The notes beneath the pieces are model-generated. The model was not told the DNA's origin and ran no database searches. It saw nothing but the letters and a program-made list of their open reading frames with translations. Below are positions 21,978 to 22,928 of a DNA stretch of 22,928 nt, one piece after another. This stretch comes from Alphaproteobacteria bacterium. Its GTDB lineage: Bacteria; Pseudomonadota; Alphaproteobacteria; Bin95. Made by a program: the position numbers and the translations under genes. Where the stretch lies: NCBI GenBank assembly GCA_022822125.1, contig JAJECF010000027.1:1-22928 (forward strand). Direction: 5' to 3'. Every line of letters starts with the position of its first letter. Within the stretch, counting starts at the first letter, position 1.

Positions 21978-22916
21978 ATGAAGATTGCAGTGGCGCGCGA
22001 CTATTACGAACGGGTGCATGAGGCGGCGGAGGCCATCTGCCCCGATATCGAATGGGCGCTCTCGGATGCGAGCGGCGGATGGACGGTTCCGCCCGAAGGC
22101 TCGGACATCATCGTCTATGCGGGCACCGCCTATACGGACAGTTTCGTGGACGACATGCTCTCGATCACGCCGCCGAAATGGGCGCATACGGAAGACGCGG
22201 GCATAGACGGGCGCTTCTATGACGGCATGCGCGCCAACGGCGTTCCCGTGACGCACAGCCCCGGCGCCAACGCGCCGGAGGTTGCCGAGCTCGCCTTCGC
22301 CGGCCTCATGTGGGGCGCCAAGCGCCTGCGCGAGCTTCGCGAGCAGCAGAAGGCGCACAAATGGGGCAAGCTCATGCTGCCGGGCCTCAGCGCCACGACC
22401 GTGCTGATCGTCGGGCTCGGCGCCATCGGCAGCCGGGTCGCGCAATATGCCGGGGCGTTCGGCATGACGGTCCACGGCATCAGGCGCTCACCCGAGCCGG
22501 TGTCGGGCGTGGACCGGCAGGGGACGATGGCCGACCTGGCGGCGTTCCTGCCGGAAGCGGACTTCGTCGTGCTCGCGCTCCCGATCTCGGACGACACGGC
22601 CGGCATGATCGACCGGGCGGCGCTCGCGGCCATGAAGGAGACGGCCGTTCTGGTCAATGTCGGCCGCGGCGCGCTGGTGGATGTCGACGCGCTCCGCGAC
22701 GCGCTCGAGTCCGGCGGCATCGCAAGCGCGTTCCTGGATGTGCTGCCGGTCGAGCCCTGGCCCGCCGACAGCGACCTCTGGGACGTGCCGAACCTGTTCA
22801 TCACCCCGCATAACGGCTCGCTCAGCCCCCTCTACGCCGTCCGCGTCGCGGAAATCTGGCTGGAGAACCTGAAGCGGTTCGTTGCGGGCGAGCCCCTGCT
22901 CCACCGCGCGTTCTGA
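21978..22916 (+). CDS. NAD(P)-dependent D-2-hydroxyacid dehydrogenase
   Basis: A 312-residue enzyme of the D-isomer-specific 2-hydroxyacid dehydrogenase family, which reduces 2-oxoacids to D-2-hydroxyacids or the reverse. The nucleotide-binding loop is VGLGAIG (145-151). Arg169-Arg170-Ser171 follow strand 2 and suggest NADPH preference, as in glyoxylate/hydroxypyruvate reductases. The catalytic residues are present: Arg230 in VNVGRGALVD (227-236), Glu259 in DVLPVEPWP (254-262) and His278 in ITPHNG (275-280). The frame is open from 21816, but the protein starts naturally at the ATG after AAGGAGG. It is divergent from the phosphotransferase gene with 136 bases between, a likely shared regulatory region in which I see no clear promoter. 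Complete within the window. Exact substrate unknown. Confidence 0.93.
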   Translation: MKIAVARDYYERVHEAAEAICPDIEWALSDASGGWTVPPEGSDIIVYAGTAYTDSFVDDMLSITPPKWAHTEDAGIDGRFYDGMRANGVPVTHSPGANAPEVAELAFAGLMWGAKRLRELREQQKAHKWGKLMLPGLSATTVLIVGLGAIGSRVAQYAGAFGMTVHGIRRSPEPVSGVDRQGTMADLAAFLPEADFVVLALPISDDTAGMIDRAALAAMKETAVLVNVGRGALVDVDALRDALESGGIASAFLDVLPVEPWPADSDLWDVPNLFITPHNGSLSPLYAVRVAEIWLENLKRFVAGEPLLHRAF

Positions 22917-22928
22917 AGGCGGCGGCCC

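Overview
The window (about 22.9 kb) is high-GC, densely packed bacterial DNA. It carries about 17 chromosomal genes, one truncated or pseudogene-like gene, and a few dispersed palindromic repeats. Overall GC and codon use, an alphaproteobacterial style of dispersed hairpin repeats, a GPP34-family remnant, a fused dipeptide-type ABC ATPase, and a DUF1302/DUF1329/YCF48/MMPL cluster together suggest a free-living, heterotrophic alphaproteobacterium. This taxonomic call is inference; there is no rRNA or other marker in the window. No tRNA, rRNA, CRISPR array or insertion-sequence transposase was seen.

Layout. (1) 1-2300: the 3' end of a glutamine-dependent NAD+ synthetase (nadE), a convergent CitE-like (HpcH/HpaI) lyase, and a divergent hypothetical protein. 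(2) 2300-3015: a lower-GC patch with a GPP34-domain gene that is cut short at a palindromic repeat. (3) 3016-10845: a tightly spaced plus-strand run that is probably one transcription unit. It holds a small membrane protein, a fused double ATPase, a family-5 substrate-binding protein, two permeases, an SDR oxidoreductase and a carboxymuconolactone-decarboxylase-like protein. Several junctions overlap (ATGA, TGATG). (4) 10846-11121: a 143-bp imperfect palindromic element containing two 26-bp direct repeats, lying between convergent genes. (5) 11122-12222: a DUF433/DUF5615 toxin-antitoxin-like pair on the minus strand. Its antitoxin has an unusual N-terminal extension of about 165 residues, and an AT-rich promoter with a near-palindromic operator candidate lies upstream. 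(6) 12265-13683: a GlcD-type FAD-linked hydroxyacid dehydrogenase. (7) 13801-21841: a five-gene minus-strand locus running phosphotransferase, DUF1302 outer-membrane protein, DUF1329 periplasmic protein, YCF48-type propeller and MMPL/RND transporter, ending in a hairpin terminator. (8) 21978-22916: a divergent D-2-hydroxyacid dehydrogenase.

How the parts may work together (inference). The ABC importer can bring a peptide-like or oligosaccharide-like solute across the inner membrane. The DUF1302-DUF1329-YCF48-MMPL set looks like a trans-envelope machine for a hydrophobic substrate. The enzymes around them (CitE-like lyase, SDR, FAD hydroxyacid dehydrogenase, NAD(P) hydroxyacid dehydrogenase, APH-fold kinase) share a hydroxyacid/acyl-CoA theme, so the region may be a catabolic accessory region. 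No substrate can be read from the sequence. The two most interesting candidates are the envelope locus and the fused antitoxin.
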